Notes: generated by a model from the letters alone, not told the origin. Counted from the stretch's first letter, positions 30,019 through 39,668 are shown. The stretch is DNA of 64,000 nt from Nemertoderma westbladi (GCA_032718475.1 JAUCBJ010000576.1:21582-85581); one strand, 5' to 3'. Made by a program: numbers and translations.

Positions 30019-31518
30019 CTACCGATCATGTTCTAAAACATCGGCTACTTCTTCCATATATTTATGAAAATGCTTTATCTTTGGTGGAGGAATTAGAGTA
30101 GCAAAAGTAATGTGCAGGGATATATCATCTTCCTCATCCGTTGTATTTTCATCAGATGAAGTATAATATTCACAGTGTTCAAGTTCCTGTCGATATCTGT
30201 TTTTAAGAACTTTGTCGGTAGGTGCTCTGATATACCATCCAAAGATTGACAGTGTAGCATGTGGTTCAAGACTATGTACTATAGGATGTTTGGGAATAGT
30301 GTCATATATCCTAGTAGCTTCAAAAATATCGGTACCTATTAACATTGAACACTCAGCACTATTTGCTTTAACAAATGGAACACCCAAATCTTCAAAATAT
30401 TGCTTTTCTTCATTGCTCCATGGATAAGATTGCCTAAATGTTTTCTTGAATTCCTTTAAGGTTTTTAGCTTAATATTTTGTAAAGGAAGGTCTTTCGGGT
30501 AAGGGGAGATTGAAGCTGTGTCTAAACTGCAGATGAAATCATAACTGTTTACACTTTGTTGCTTTTCAATTGTGTTAAGATTCATTTTCTTAAAATTTCT
30601 TACTGGCCCTAGCAGACGTGCGACATCTTCATCAATGAAGGATATAGAGGAAGCTGTGTCAATCATTGCATTGATAATAGTTTTGCCATATTTTCCTATG
30701 ACAACTATGGGTAGTACTGCAGAGGATTTCATTTGATCATTTCTTACTTCAGTGTGGTAACATTTATGCGAAAGTTGACAAGATTGACACTGGTGTTCAC
30801 ATTGCTGATCTTCTTCTGCACTCAATGAGTCCAAGTCATCATCGGTTGATGTGTCTGTTAGTTGATCACTATCAGTATCATCTGCTTCAGCAGTCGCCTG
30901 CACCTGTTTCGTGACAATAGGTGTTGCAGGTCTTGTGCGTAGTGATCGTTTTCCCTTTCCAATTGTATTTGTCTGTTCATCTGGATCTGACTTAATTTCT
31001 GATTTATATTTAGGATCTTTATGTAGCATTGTATTATGTCTGCTGTTGCAAATGTTACACTTAATACTCTGACGACAAGCATTAACCTTATGCTTATTTG
31101 ATAAGCAGTTATAGCATATTCCATATTGCCTGGCCTTTCCTCTTTTTTCTAAGGTTGAAAGGGCTAGAAATTGTTGACAGTTACTTAATCGGTGACCAGG
31201 TTGATTACACATATAGCATGTTGTTCTTGGTATTTGGTCATAATTGGAGGTTGTGTTAGCATTTGGTATATATGAGCCTCCTCTATACCCTTTGCTTAAA
31301 GCACTATCGACATTTGTCAGTAATGATGTCATCATATCTTTTATTTCTTCTATAGTGGATGATTGTTGTTGTGATTCATTGGTAATAAATATGGGTTTAT
31401 ATGGTTTAACTGGTACTGATCGAGATTGTGGTGCATTGTCTTCACGATAAATAGGTAAACCAGTAGATGTAACTTCCTTGTGGAGAATTCCGACTCTAAT
31501 TTGGCTGTTTTTTCGCAA
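30019..31518 (-). CDS. BEL-2 zinc knuckles and aspartic protease
   Basis: A 499-residue frame with two CCHC knuckles, CYMCNQPGHRLSNC (about 100) and CYNCLSNKHKVNAC (about 125), and a third Cys/His cluster (CNICNSRHNTMLH). The aspartic protease has its active site in MIDTASSISFID near 284. An acidic stretch (about 195-240) separates the two. The large Gag domain expected before the knuckles is missing. It ends at an amber codon, with the RT frame continuing beyond it. Confidence 0.83.
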   Translation of the reverse strand: MRKNSQIRVGILHKEVTSTGLPIYREDNAPQSRSVPVKPYKPIFITNESQQQSSTIEEIKDMMTSLLTNVDSALSKGYRGGSYIPNANTTSNYDQIPRTTCYMCNQPGHRLSNCQQFLALSTLEKRGKARQYGICYNCLSNKHKVNACRQSIKCNICNSRHNTMLHKDPKYKSEIKSDPDEQTNTIGKGKRSLRTRPATPIVTKQVQATAEADDTDSDQLTDTSTDDDLDSLSAEEDQQCEHQCQSCQLSHKCYHTEVRNDQMKSSAVLPIVVIGKYGKTIINAMIDTASSISFIDEDVARLLGPVRNFKKMNLNTIEKQQSVNSYDFICSLDTASISPYPKDLPLQNIKLKTLKEFKKTFRQSYPWSNEEKQYFEDLGVPFVKANSAECSMLIGTDIFEATRIYDTIPKHPIVHSLEPHATLSIFGWYIRAPTDKVLKNRYRQELEHCEYYTSSDENTTDEEDDISLHITFATLIPPPKIKHFHKYMEEVADVLEHDR

Positions 31519-31739
31519 GCATCTGTGTATGCATGATGTATTACTTCAGCCAAATGTACAAGTTCTTGTTCTGTATACTTTTCCCTATCACTTTGGTATT
31601 TTTCCAAGACTCTACTGGTGTCTTTTAGCTTTGCAGACAAATGGCGTTTTATGGCGCCGATTTTATAACCAATAGTACTGCTGCCCTTACTGGTTGTAGA
31701 CATCATACAACTAAGGTAGCCTAAATAATATTTATACAA
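31350..31739 (-). CDS. BEL-2 Gag N-terminal fragment
   Basis: A 129-residue frame. Residues about 14-85 are helical (IGYKIGAIKRHLSAKLKDTS, then a Glu/Lys-rich stretch), as in BEL Gag N-termini. The sequence then continues in the frame of the next ORF after an indel near 31,490, so the last 40 residues are out of frame. The start may be the internal ATG at MMSTTSKGSS. Confidence 0.65.
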   Translation of the reverse strand: MYKYYLGYLSCMMSTTSKGSSTIGYKIGAIKRHLSAKLKDTSRVLEKYQSDREKYTEQELVHLAEVIHHAYTDACEKTAKLESEFSTRKLHLLVYLFIVKTMHHNLDQYQLNHINPYLLPMNHNNNHPL

Positions 31740-33840
31740 TATAATTAACTCATAATACGTCTAATAATAATAATCTGTGGAATTAATTACAAAATAATTA
31801 ATTATAGTATAAACATCAGCGGTGATTCGACAGGAAATCATCACTCAATACATCTGCATTATTAAACAAATAATCGTACTTTATGTTTCCTGACAGATAT
31901 GAACTTTTAGTAACAAATATTCAGCCTACAGCGGAACAATGTATATACAGTAAACTCAGAGCTTGTGAAATAATAATTGTAAAATAAAAATAAGGGATAT
32001 GTGTATGTGTAATGCATAATATGATATGTATATACAATAACATACATATTCTATAGAATGGCGCGAAACTGTATGTAAATAATAGCATCAATATAGCCGA
32101 TACGAAATTGCATACATTTAGTAACCCTTTCAATGAGATGCATTTGCATCTTATAATTTCCTTCACCAATAAATTATTATATGTGTATATTTAATTAAAT
32201 GTAAGTATGGTGTAGGCACCTTTATAGCCGTCCATTATGCTCCGGCGACGACTCCTACACTATGGAACAGACATCATACCCTTCGGCACACTTGGGAAAT
32301 ATATAACATAAAAGAGATACAGGAAAACAAAACACAAACAAATACGATCAATAGTCGGGTATATAGAGCTATTTATTTTATTATATAGTTATTATCATTA
32401 ATTTGAATGTTATTCATAAACTATTATCCCAATTAATTATCCCACACATGCTGTAGGCCTAATCTAGTCACATTTGAGGTACAATAGGGGAAGAGAAACG
32501 TCATTAAGTATAATATACACCACACAATCACAGATACAAACGATAAATTATTGAATATAAAAGCAACGTTATTAGACAGAAAATATAAAAGCTATATTCA
32601 GAAGAGAGCTTTTAAAAATGTAAAAACCGCCGAAATAGGTTCTAAAATAAATTTGATAGCATTTATTTACTGATTAGATAACACATACTTATAAACATAT
32701 CATAAACCCATATAACATAAGAAACAAGATGATACTATCTATTGATCAATTGGCTTAATTTTAAAAATTTGGTCATGCTACAAAAATTTTTACCCACCGC
32801 CGAAAAATACAAGTTTGAAAACTTTTATGCAATTTTTACTTATTCCATTGAATTCGGAACCATCATAAACCCGTATAACGCAAGAAAGAAGGTGAAACAA
32901 TCAATTGCAATTGATATATTTGATGGTTTTCAAAATTTGGTGCTACAGTAGCACCAAATTTTGCACCTATTCGAAATATAGAAGTTTGAGATGTCTTGTT
33001 AGATAATTATTAATTCCATTTAATTTTTGGTTTAATTTTATTAATTTAGGTTTAATTTTTGGTTTAATTTTATTAATTTAGGTTTAATTAGATTTAATTT
33101 TAATTTTTTTAATTTTAATATTTGGTGTAGGCACCAAAATTTGGCACCCGCAGACAAAAATAAGTTTGAAATTTTTAAATTAATTCATATAAATTCCATC
33201 TAATTGCAAACACCAAAAAAACGGTGTAAAAAAAAACGTTTCAGATCATATTTAATCAAATGTAATTTTCATAAAACGCCTCAAAAAAAGTTACAAAAGT
33301 GTTAAAAAGGGTTAAAAAATGGTGCTATAACTCAAAAACTTCCCAATATTTTTGAAAACCGTTTTCATTATTAGGAAGACAATAGATTTTTAGGAAAAGT
33401 TATAAAATTTCGGATTACATTGTTTCAGAGTTATAACAAAAAAACACGGGGGGGGGGGGGGGTGATATAAATTTATAACACTGGGGGGTGATATTAATTT
33501 ATACGACTTGTTATACATCAGTATTCCCCTTAGCCCCCCCCCCCCCCCCCCCCCATACGTTTAGACAGTATCCAAGGTACCGAAGTCTGGATTCTGTTAC
33601 TGGTAGGCTGTCTTATTGCACCAATAGATGTTTGTTTATTGTTTTGGTTACTGCCTACCGGTAAGTAACCTAGGTACTAACCCTAAATAGTCCATCCCGA
33701 AGTAGTAATATTTCCATTCAGCCATTATAATTTCGCTATAATTTCGGACTATCGGACACTATTGTCACGCGAATGTAACAATCCGGATATAGTAGGATAT
33801 ACCGGTAGCCGACTACTGGACTAGACCTAACGCCCCAGTC
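31740..33840. other. BEL-2 leader, 5' LTR remnant and AT-rich repeats
   Basis: No gene. 32619-32676 matches the first 58 bp of the BEL-2 LTR; a short further match reaches about 32690. 32,750-33,160 has scattered CACCAAATTTTG words, including a hairpin at 32,935-32,965. A 41-bp unit (GGTTTAATTTTATTAATTTA) is duplicated at 33,018-33,095. A G tract (33448-33462), a duplicated GGGGTGATAT-type unit and a C tract (33534-33554) follow. Confidence 0.6.
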
Positions 33841-33879
33841 AGCTAGTGTTGGAAATTGGCTGAGAATGCCATACCCAGT

Positions 33880-34225
33880 ACGGCAACGAAAACCACCCCA
33901 TTCTTATGGTTTTTCGGGAGTGGATTCAGATAAAGACATAGACGAAGATGGTAGTGAGGCTGACACAGCTGGCAGTGACGACGACATTGGTTAGTGGTAC
34001 CGGTAGTAGCAATGACGACGATGACCGCTTTATGCTCCCTGAATCCAATGTTTGGAAATCGATTGATCCAGACCAGGATCCATTTCAGCCTCACTGTTTC
34101 AATTCAACATCTGGCTGGCGGGGTGTGGATACAACAAATTTTGAAATTGGAGATTATGTTGATATTTTCTTGACTGATAATTTAATTGACATAATTGTAA
34201 AGTGCACCAATCACAGAATCCACTT
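33880..34225 (+). pseudogene. piggyBac transposase, N-terminal remnant
   Basis: The protein read from about 33995 to 34225 has an Asp-rich stretch followed by STSGWRGVD, FEIGDYVDIFLTDNLIDIIV and KCTNHR. These are the hallmarks of the start of the piggyBac transposase domain (hydrophobic LTDELL-type helix and TN motif). Upstream, a second acidic stretch ends in TAG in another frame, so the gene is broken. The match stops where the element M terminus begins at about 34226. The catalytic Asp residues are absent. The complementary C-terminal piece is at 51.73 kb. Confidence 0.75.
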
Positions 34226-34720
34226 TTCGCGCTTTCAGACCTTTAGCAGTTTAACCTGCCAATTTTAGGTGTCCTCTTGTTTATAAATCGACTTTAGCCT
34301 ATAACAAGTATTTAGTGCACATGAAGTTACATTAGCCGAAGCAAGTCTATGCGCGATCATTCACCCACTGTTAAGGGAGACTGGATTCGGGTGCTTTGAA
34401 GTGATTACGGTGCAGACCTACTGTATTATTCGATTGGTCGTTACTATATAATCTCTGACAATATTATTCACTTTCCGGGAAATATTAACAGTTCCTTTAG
34501 GACGTGGCGCTTTAAGTATATAAAACAGAGTTATGACTTATACTAAACACAACTAGATGGCTACTGAGTTTCGTAAATAGCGCATTCTTTAGGAGATGCT
34601 TTATTATCTGTCACACTACTTCACACGACTTCACACTACTTCACACTGATCTGCCGACTGTCACTGAATTTGATCATATATAAGGAGGATAGCAACTGAC
34701 ACATGTAGGGATTATGAAAT
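34226..34720. repeat. Terminal repeat of element M, copy 1 of a ~490-bp direct repeat
   Basis: Nearly identical (a few substitutions and a 2-bp indel) to 51239-51727 in the same orientation. It abuts the piggyBac N-terminal remnant on its left and continues into the rest of the M terminal region on its right. The reverse complement of a more diverged copy lies at about 24,620-25,120. Confidence 0.85.
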
Positions 34721-35249
34721 AGTATTTAATTCACACAAAATAATGTAAGTCGCAATTGCTAAAGGTAACAGGTCCCTCTTACCTTCAGTAATCAAGAAGA
34801 TTGGGGGTTTTATGATTATTTATCGGTATTCTCCAAATATAACAACATATCCATCAATATATAACAATTAATAACAGACAGTAAAATAATGCGGTGAACA
34901 ATCAGTATATGTTACTTATGCAAGTCAGTTCAGCAGTTTGAGTTGATATGTGGATTGAGTTGTCGAGATAATAGATTTACGTTCTTGTAATCAAAGCTAT
35001 CTAATGTTTGGCCAAAGTCTGAAACTTCTACAGAAGCACAGAAGAATTCTAAGCCGGTGTTCTGAGGCTCAGAAAAGGTAAACAAAGACCGTAATGCATT
35101 GCGCGGTTTTACATAGGCCCTTGTCCAACATAAAATGAAAATCGCTCTGATTGGCTGAGCAGAACAAGGAGGTTCCACGTTTACAGAAAATCAGCTGACA
35201 GATTTCGTCATCTGAGCTCCAGTCTTTTAGAGTATTAGGCGCATTGCGG

Positions 35250-35395
35250 CAAAAAATGACTTGTTATGTCCGCTAAAGCACCTACACGGTACATTGCGGA
35301 GAAAAATGACTTGTTATGTCCGCTAAAGCACCTACACGGTATATTGCGGAGAAAAATGACTTATTATGTCCGCAAAAGCTTTTACACCGCTCCCA
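35250..35395. repeat. Tail repeats of element M
   Basis: Three units of 60-65 bp, each with AAAAATGACTTGTTATGTCC, GCTAAAGC and CCTACACGGTA plus ATTGCGGAG, immediately downstream of the ORF C stop on the minus strand. The same kind of unit follows the coding part of M copy 2, so the array is an old feature of the element. Confidence 0.8.
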
Positions 35396-35464
35396 GAAAA
35401 TGGGATTTAATTCTATAAAATATAAAAAATCACAGTTTCTAAAATATAAAAATACTCTAAACAG

Positions 35465-36937
35465 TTAGTCCTTCTTACGTGAACGGCGTTTACGCAGTTT
35501 TTTGAGGCTAGCAAGAGTCCTTTTCTCTTTGGGGTGAGCCACTTTACTAGGAGGGCTATAACTCCTGGGTGAAGGGTGCAATACAATTGCATCGGAAGGT
35601 TTAGGGTTACGGTCGGTGTATCCGCCGGTCGAGGCACCCGGTTGATCGATATCAACCTCAGTGGAGCGAGGTCGAACAACCTTCAGAGCGCGTTTCAGGA
35701 CAGCAGCTCTTACTGGTCCCTGACGAGTCGTCTGCACGAGAGCGGTAGGTGGACAGTGAGTAGTGAGAAATTTCCTCGGTTTGATGGTTCTTTCTAACTC
35801 GTGTTCTCGGGCTCTATATTCATAGGGTCGTCTATGAACTTCCTGTAGTTCTGGATGCGAGTTGATGAACAAGTCACCATATTCCGGATCTTGACGGATG
35901 AAGTTGATCAAGTTATAGAAATTAAGATCATTGGGATTAATGTTCCTGAGATATTTACGAACAAATTTGGTCGAAATATTCTCGCCAACACGCTTCATTA
36001 GTTCGTAACTCGGTGTGCGAGATTTTTGCTCAACGGAAGCAAATAGATACGGGTGAAACGCATAAACTCCTTCATAGGCGGGTCCAGGGTAATATCGATG
36101 ACGTGACTCACAGTGTAGATCCGCGTTCGCTTCCCAGGCTCGAATGTAGCGTAGGGTAATCATTTCATCTACGCTTTCCAGATCTCGGTTGAAAGGGCAA
36201 TCAAAACTTGCATGTCCTTTAAACTGACAATGATGGCATTGAGTCATAAATTGATTAATTGACTGATAAAATGTGTAAGTTATTGAGTCTACAGTACGCA
36301 CAATAGATCTCCATCGTAGGTTGTTCAGGGAAGTAGGAGCAGGGTACGTTGGAGTCCACCAGGGTGAAATGGTCTCGAGATGCGCATAATCGTTCGCGGC
36401 CTCATAATAATTGATGCAACGTTTCCTAGAAACATAATTGGCATGCCGATAATCGTACACGGTGAGACATTGTGGACCTTGATACCATTCCAGGACGTAG
36501 TCGTTGTCACTGCTCCGCGGCACTGTGGGCTGAATCTCCTCGGATTCTAAACATATTGGTTCGTCTTCCAATTGCATAGCTGAGGTAGGTGTAGCTGTCT
36601 CCTCAAGCGAACCCAATGTCTGAACTTCCACGATAGAATAACCCGTGGGGATTCGGGGTCTTTGTATAACAGAGGAATGTAAGTTCTGTATACAAACGTC
36701 CTTGAAAATGGCGAATCCAGCGCTGTCTAACTTCTCAGCAGCTGAGTCTCTTAGGCTGAGCTTGGTCAGAGCGCGGTCCTTGAACTGACTATCAACATTA
36801 CGGAACGGAGTCAGAAAGCACCTAAAGCATTCGAAGCGGATGAATTTATTGTGTTCATCTAGCTTGGCGAGTTTGGTTCCAAGTATCAAGGGATGGGCGC
36901 GTATAGTACGACTGCACAGTACACATCGGCTAGCCAA
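35465..36937 (-). CDS. Element M ORF C: zinc-motif protein with basic tail, family unknown
   Basis: A 490-residue frame I cannot assign. Visible features: two Cys pairs at the start (CVLC, then CFRC about 30 residues later) that could bind one zinc; an acidic and Ser-rich stretch at about 115-145; a CCHC knuckle CHHCQFKGHASFDC at about 234-247; a Pro/Ser-rich region after 380; and a strongly basic C-terminus ending KKLRKRRSRKKD. Knuckle plus basic tail suggests nucleic-acid binding and nuclear entry; this is inference. The start is not an ATG: the frame opens upstream and overlaps the end of ORF B by 8 nt in the +1 direction. Copies of its C-terminus at 23.5 and 19.3 kb support that it is a real gene. 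Confidence 0.7.
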   Translation of the reverse strand: MASRCVLCSRTIRAHPLILGTKLAKLDEHNKFIRFECFRCFLTPFRNVDSQFKDRALTKLSLRDSAAEKLDSAGFAIFKDVCIQNLHSSVIQRPRIPTGYSIVEVQTLGSLEETATPTSAMQLEDEPICLESEEIQPTVPRSSDNDYVLEWYQGPQCLTVYDYRHANYVSRKRCINYYEAANDYAHLETISPWWTPTYPAPTSLNNLRWRSIVRTVDSITYTFYQSINQFMTQCHHCQFKGHASFDCPFNRDLESVDEMITLRYIRAWEANADLHCESRHRYYPGPAYEGVYAFHPYLFASVEQKSRTPSYELMKRVGENISTKFVRKYLRNINPNDLNFYNLINFIRQDPEYGDLFINSHPELQEVHRRPYEYRAREHELERTIKPRKFLTTHCPPTALVQTTRQGPVRAAVLKRALKVVRPRSTEVDIDQPGASTGGYTDRNPKPSDAIVLHPSPRSYSPPSKVAHPKEKRTLASLKKLRKRRSRKKD

Positions 36938-37487
36938 CCGGCAAGATCTTGAAGATAGTGTATATAGCTAATGAGGGACGAAGTGGAACACTCATAAAGC
37001 TATAAACGACGCCAGGGGCGGTCACGGTCAATGGTCCGTCAAAGTATAATCGAAAATAATGATCTCCATATACTTGTTGATAGTTGATAGGGTTTCCGAC
37101 TTTGAAATTACATCCATATTCTTGGAAGGCAAGATGTCCGATGGAGGTTCGTTGTACTTTATTGATGCCACTGGGTGTATTGGCATACATAGTTCGGAAG
37201 AAACCTCGGCCTTCTGCCCAGGGAGAAATCAGCTGGGTGTCTACGAAAGGATATGGGATATTCTCCATGTTCCTGAAGTCGTTTTGGAGATCTCCATAAA
37301 CAGATGAGCCGATTTTAAGGATTCTTTCGTTAAACAACATCTCGAGCACTGGCTGGGGTAACATCGATCCATCTATACCCATGACCGGTTTGCGCACAGT
37401 GTCGGTGACGTAGCGCTGCGCGAGTTCGAATTGTCCATGTCGGAGTTTCTTTTGTATCGCGGTGAGAGTCTCACAAAGAATGATCAA
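36930..37487 (-). CDS. Element M ORF B: unknown protein, probably continuous with ORF A
   Basis: A 185-residue frame with no recognised domain. It is rich in aromatic residues and prolines in a pattern that could be beta-structured (GPLTVTAPGVVYSFMSVPLRP near the end). There is no ATG near the start: the codon after the upstream TGA is TTG, and the first Met is about 35 residues in. The frame overlaps the end of ORF A by 17 nt, in the +1 direction. ORF B may therefore be the continuation of ORF A after a frameshift, programmed or mutational. A structural role is only a guess. Confidence 0.6.
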   Translation of the reverse strand: MIILCETLTAIQKKLRHGQFELAQRYVTDTVRKPVMGIDGSMLPQPVLEMLFNERILKIGSSVYGDLQNDFRNMENIPYPFVDTQLISPWAEGRGFFRTMYANTPSGINKVQRTSIGHLAFQEYGCNFKVGNPINYQQVYGDHYFRLYFDGPLTVTAPGVVYSFMSVPLRPSLAIYTIFKILPVG

Positions 37488-39093
37488 TCACGTCGGAACA
37501 CGCTCGAGTAAACACGTGGGTAGAACCAGCTAGTCCTCGTATATGTATCATGCGCATAGTTCCCAGTTCTCCAACCGGAACGTTACCTTCGTTATCGTAA
37601 GTGACAACTCCATACATTTCGATAACATTAAGAGTTTTGTTCCACTCTTTAGTGGCGTTTTCTAGGGTCATCCCCACCGGATGCCACAAGGTGGCGCATT
37701 CGCTAGTATTAGGTAGATCCCTATACTTCAGATACTGTGTAGTATAAGTCTCTACATCTCCATATCGTTGTATTCTCTCTTCCTCAAATAATACGTCGAG
37801 ATTCCAGTGGACTAATCGAGTTTTAATAAATCCATCGAGATTATACGGAGGCATTATATCCTTCTCTATTCTGGAAACATTGTAGGGTTTTCTGAATGAG
37901 TTTACTTTCACTAACTGATCCAGATGTTTCTGCAGTTGTTCGAGTTCGACAAGATCGAGGGGATTTATTAGTGGTAGAAACCTTAGACTATGTGTAGGAT
38001 CTTCCGGTTTTACCATATAATATTGAGTTAGATTGACATAATAAGGGTGGTCTTTGATCCCATAAAACGAGTTCGGTAAAGGTCTAGCGCGTATGTTGAC
38101 CTCGTGTACCATACGACGGACAAGATCCGCTCGATTGTCCAGAGGTTCAACGAGTATACCGTCAACACGAGCGGCCTCGATTGGCGGATGTTGTAACATA
38201 GGAGCGTCAGCGATAAGATCTCGAGATCTTAGGTTGATATCAACCGGTTGGGGTTGTACCATGGCGAAGAGTTTGTCTCCGAAATGGGGAACCATTGAAG
38301 GATGAATAATGGTTTTGGAATAGAAATCGGTCATAAGTATTTGAGCTTCTGGCTGGGCTAAAGCTGCTTCTTCTCTCTCGTCCATTTCGATATGCTTCTC
38401 CTCGAGCTGATTTTCCTCCGCTTGTTTTTGGAAGCGTTCGTCCAAAAACTCTTGTAGAGAATAGGTTCGTCCAAGTTCGATGTCTTCCTCGAGGTTCTGG
38501 ATTTCTCGATCGAACTGGGGTAAGGCTAATTCCTTTACTGCTTGGACTTGCTGCTGCAATTTATGTTTCTCCAAACAATCGTAAGTTCCTTTTCCGATCT
38601 TCTGCCGAATAGCGTCTAATGCGTTTCGTACAACGCTCTCCTCGATTTCGGTGACGGGTTGTATCGGGGTTAAACCGGAACGATTATACGGGTTGAACGG
38701 TGATATTAGATGTCCACGTCCCAATCCGGCTAGGTATGATGGGCGAATATCTAGAGAGCCCACTACCAGAGTGCCACCGATTAATTGTTCGGGTAACACG
38801 AGATCTTTGAACAGTGAGTACAGTTCAGGAGGATCCGTTATACTATTAGGATCAAGAGTTTGACGTCTCACTAGGGAATGAGGAGGTCTGACCGAGTATT
38901 CCGGAACTCTGATCATCGGTTTATTTAAGGATCGTTTGAGTCGAGCGAGTGTAGGTGATACGTCGAACAAGTTTCGCTCGAAACTCCCGTAAGTATAGCG
39001 AGTAAAACTGTGTTTAGCGCAATGTCTCCGCGGATGTTTATGTCTTTCCGTTGGCTGGTTGGGTCTAGGGCCGCAGGCAATCATCCCAGGCAT
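37471..39093 (-). CDS. Element M ORF A: unknown protein, 5' end lost
   Basis: This 540-residue frame has no family I recognise. From about 168 to 225 it is a charged coiled-coil-like stretch (LEEDIELGRTYSLQEFLDER, EEKHIEMDEREEAAL). The rest is mixed, with several Pro-rich turns. The first ~10 residues come from the antisense of the adjoining non-LTR element, so the M part starts near 39,066 and the true N-terminus is missing. The N-terminal half is repeated in M copy 2 with about 95 % identical residues over its open part (RVPEYSVRPPHSLVR onwards), which supports past protein-coding function. Confidence 0.65.
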   Translation of the reverse strand: MPGMIACGPRPNQPTERHKHPRRHCAKHSFTRYTYGSFERNLFDVSPTLARLKRSLNKPMIRVPEYSVRPPHSLVRRQTLDPNSITDPPELYSLFKDLVLPEQLIGGTLVVGSLDIRPSYLAGLGRGHLISPFNPYNRSGLTPIQPVTEIEESVVRNALDAIRQKIGKGTYDCLEKHKLQQQVQAVKELALPQFDREIQNLEEDIELGRTYSLQEFLDERFQKQAEENQLEEKHIEMDEREEAALAQPEAQILMTDFYSKTIIHPSMVPHFGDKLFAMVQPQPVDINLRSRDLIADAPMLQHPPIEAARVDGILVEPLDNRADLVRRMVHEVNIRARPLPNSFYGIKDHPYYVNLTQYYMVKPEDPTHSLRFLPLINPLDLVELEQLQKHLDQLVKVNSFRKPYNVSRIEKDIMPPYNLDGFIKTRLVHWNLDVLFEEERIQRYGDVETYTTQYLKYRDLPNTSECATLWHPVGMTLENATKEWNKTLNVIEMYGVVTYDNEGNVPVGELGTMRMIHIRGLAGSTHVFTRACSDVIDHSL

Positions 39094-39221
39094 GGAAATC
39101 GATCAATCTGCTTACTGGGCGGAAAAGCCAACCAACCACCAAGGTTAAGGCTGAATCACCAGCCGATCGCCTCAATGGTTGGAAAGCCCACTTTGAAAAG
39201 CTCCTCAATAATGACAGGGTA

Positions 39222-39668
39222 TTGCCTGGTAACTTTATAGAAGTAAAAGTGTCTGAGTCTGTACTCCCAGATATTCCCATTGGCGATATCTCCTTTGCAG
39301 AAGTGAAGGCTGCTGCAAAGAGCATTAAGACCAATCGTGCCAGTGGAGTAGATGGTGTTCTCCCTGAGGTCTTTAAAATACCTGAGTGTTTAAAGCTCAT
39401 CTATCCCATCATAGTAGACATGTACCGTACAACAAGAGTCCCACAAGAAATGAAAACAAATAAGTTGGTGCCAGTTCCCAAGAAGGGCAACCTAACACTC
39501 TATGGTTCTTTTCGGGGAATCTCATTGATCTCGATTGCTGCAAAACTATACAATAGAATTCTATTAAATCGCATCAGGGATCCCATTGAGAGACTGCTAC
39601 ATGGAAATCAGAATGGGTTCCGTAAAGGTCGTGGGACCATGGAGCCCATTTGGCACTTAGAAGGATAA
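39222..39668 (+). CDS. Non-LTR RT, fingers part
   Basis: A 148-residue frame (open upstream to about 39,066). It contains the RT entry motifs KTNRASGVDGVLPEVFK, KLVPVPKKGN and FRGISLISIAAKLYNRILLN, and the NQNGFRKGRGTMEPI block that precedes catalytic box A. The frame ends because of a one-base deletion; the RT continues in the next frame. Confidence 0.82.
   Translation: MPGNFIEVKVSESVLPDIPIGDISFAEVKAAAKSIKTNRASGVDGVLPEVFKIPECLKLIYPIIVDMYRTTRVPQEMKTNKLVPVPKKGNLTLYGSFRGISLISIAAKLYNRILLNRIRDPIERLLHGNQNGFRKGRGTMEPIWHLEG

Larger units (their letters stand above)
25123..32690 (-). mobile_element. BEL-2 copy a: decayed BEL/Pao retrotransposon
   Basis: Minus-strand order: gag N-terminus, zinc knuckles, protease, RT, RNase H, integrase, then the 3' LTR. 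Most of Gag (the DUF1759 region) is missing: the N-terminal coil passes directly to the knuckles. The main frame has an in-frame TAG at 30019-30021 and TAA at 28897-28899, and the integrase has two compensating frameshifts near 27,370 and 27,150. The right end retains only about 70 bp of LTR (32619-32690). The copy cannot be autonomous. Confidence 0.85.
34226..39066 (-). mobile_element. Element M: unclassified mobile element with three overlapping ORFs
   Basis: The coding part is 35465-39066 on the minus strand; a 1.2-kb non-coding terminal region ends at TTCGCGCTTTCAG (34226). Support for mobility: a deleted copy in the opposite orientation at 22.96-25.12 kb with the same terminus, a diverged coding relative at 19.1 kb, and a 490-bp terminal copy at 51.24 kb. 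The 5' side is cut by a truncated non-LTR element at about 39,066, so upstream genes may be missing. I recognise no polymerase, integrase or transposase in what remains. Candidates are an endogenous virus-like element or a Gag-like element; neither is established. Confidence 0.65.

Noticed and set aside
34226-39066. Element M as a Polinton/adintovirus or as a retrovirus
   Set aside because: No PolB, FtsK-type ATPase, adenain-like protease, integrase, RT or envelope is visible, so neither label can be supported from this window.
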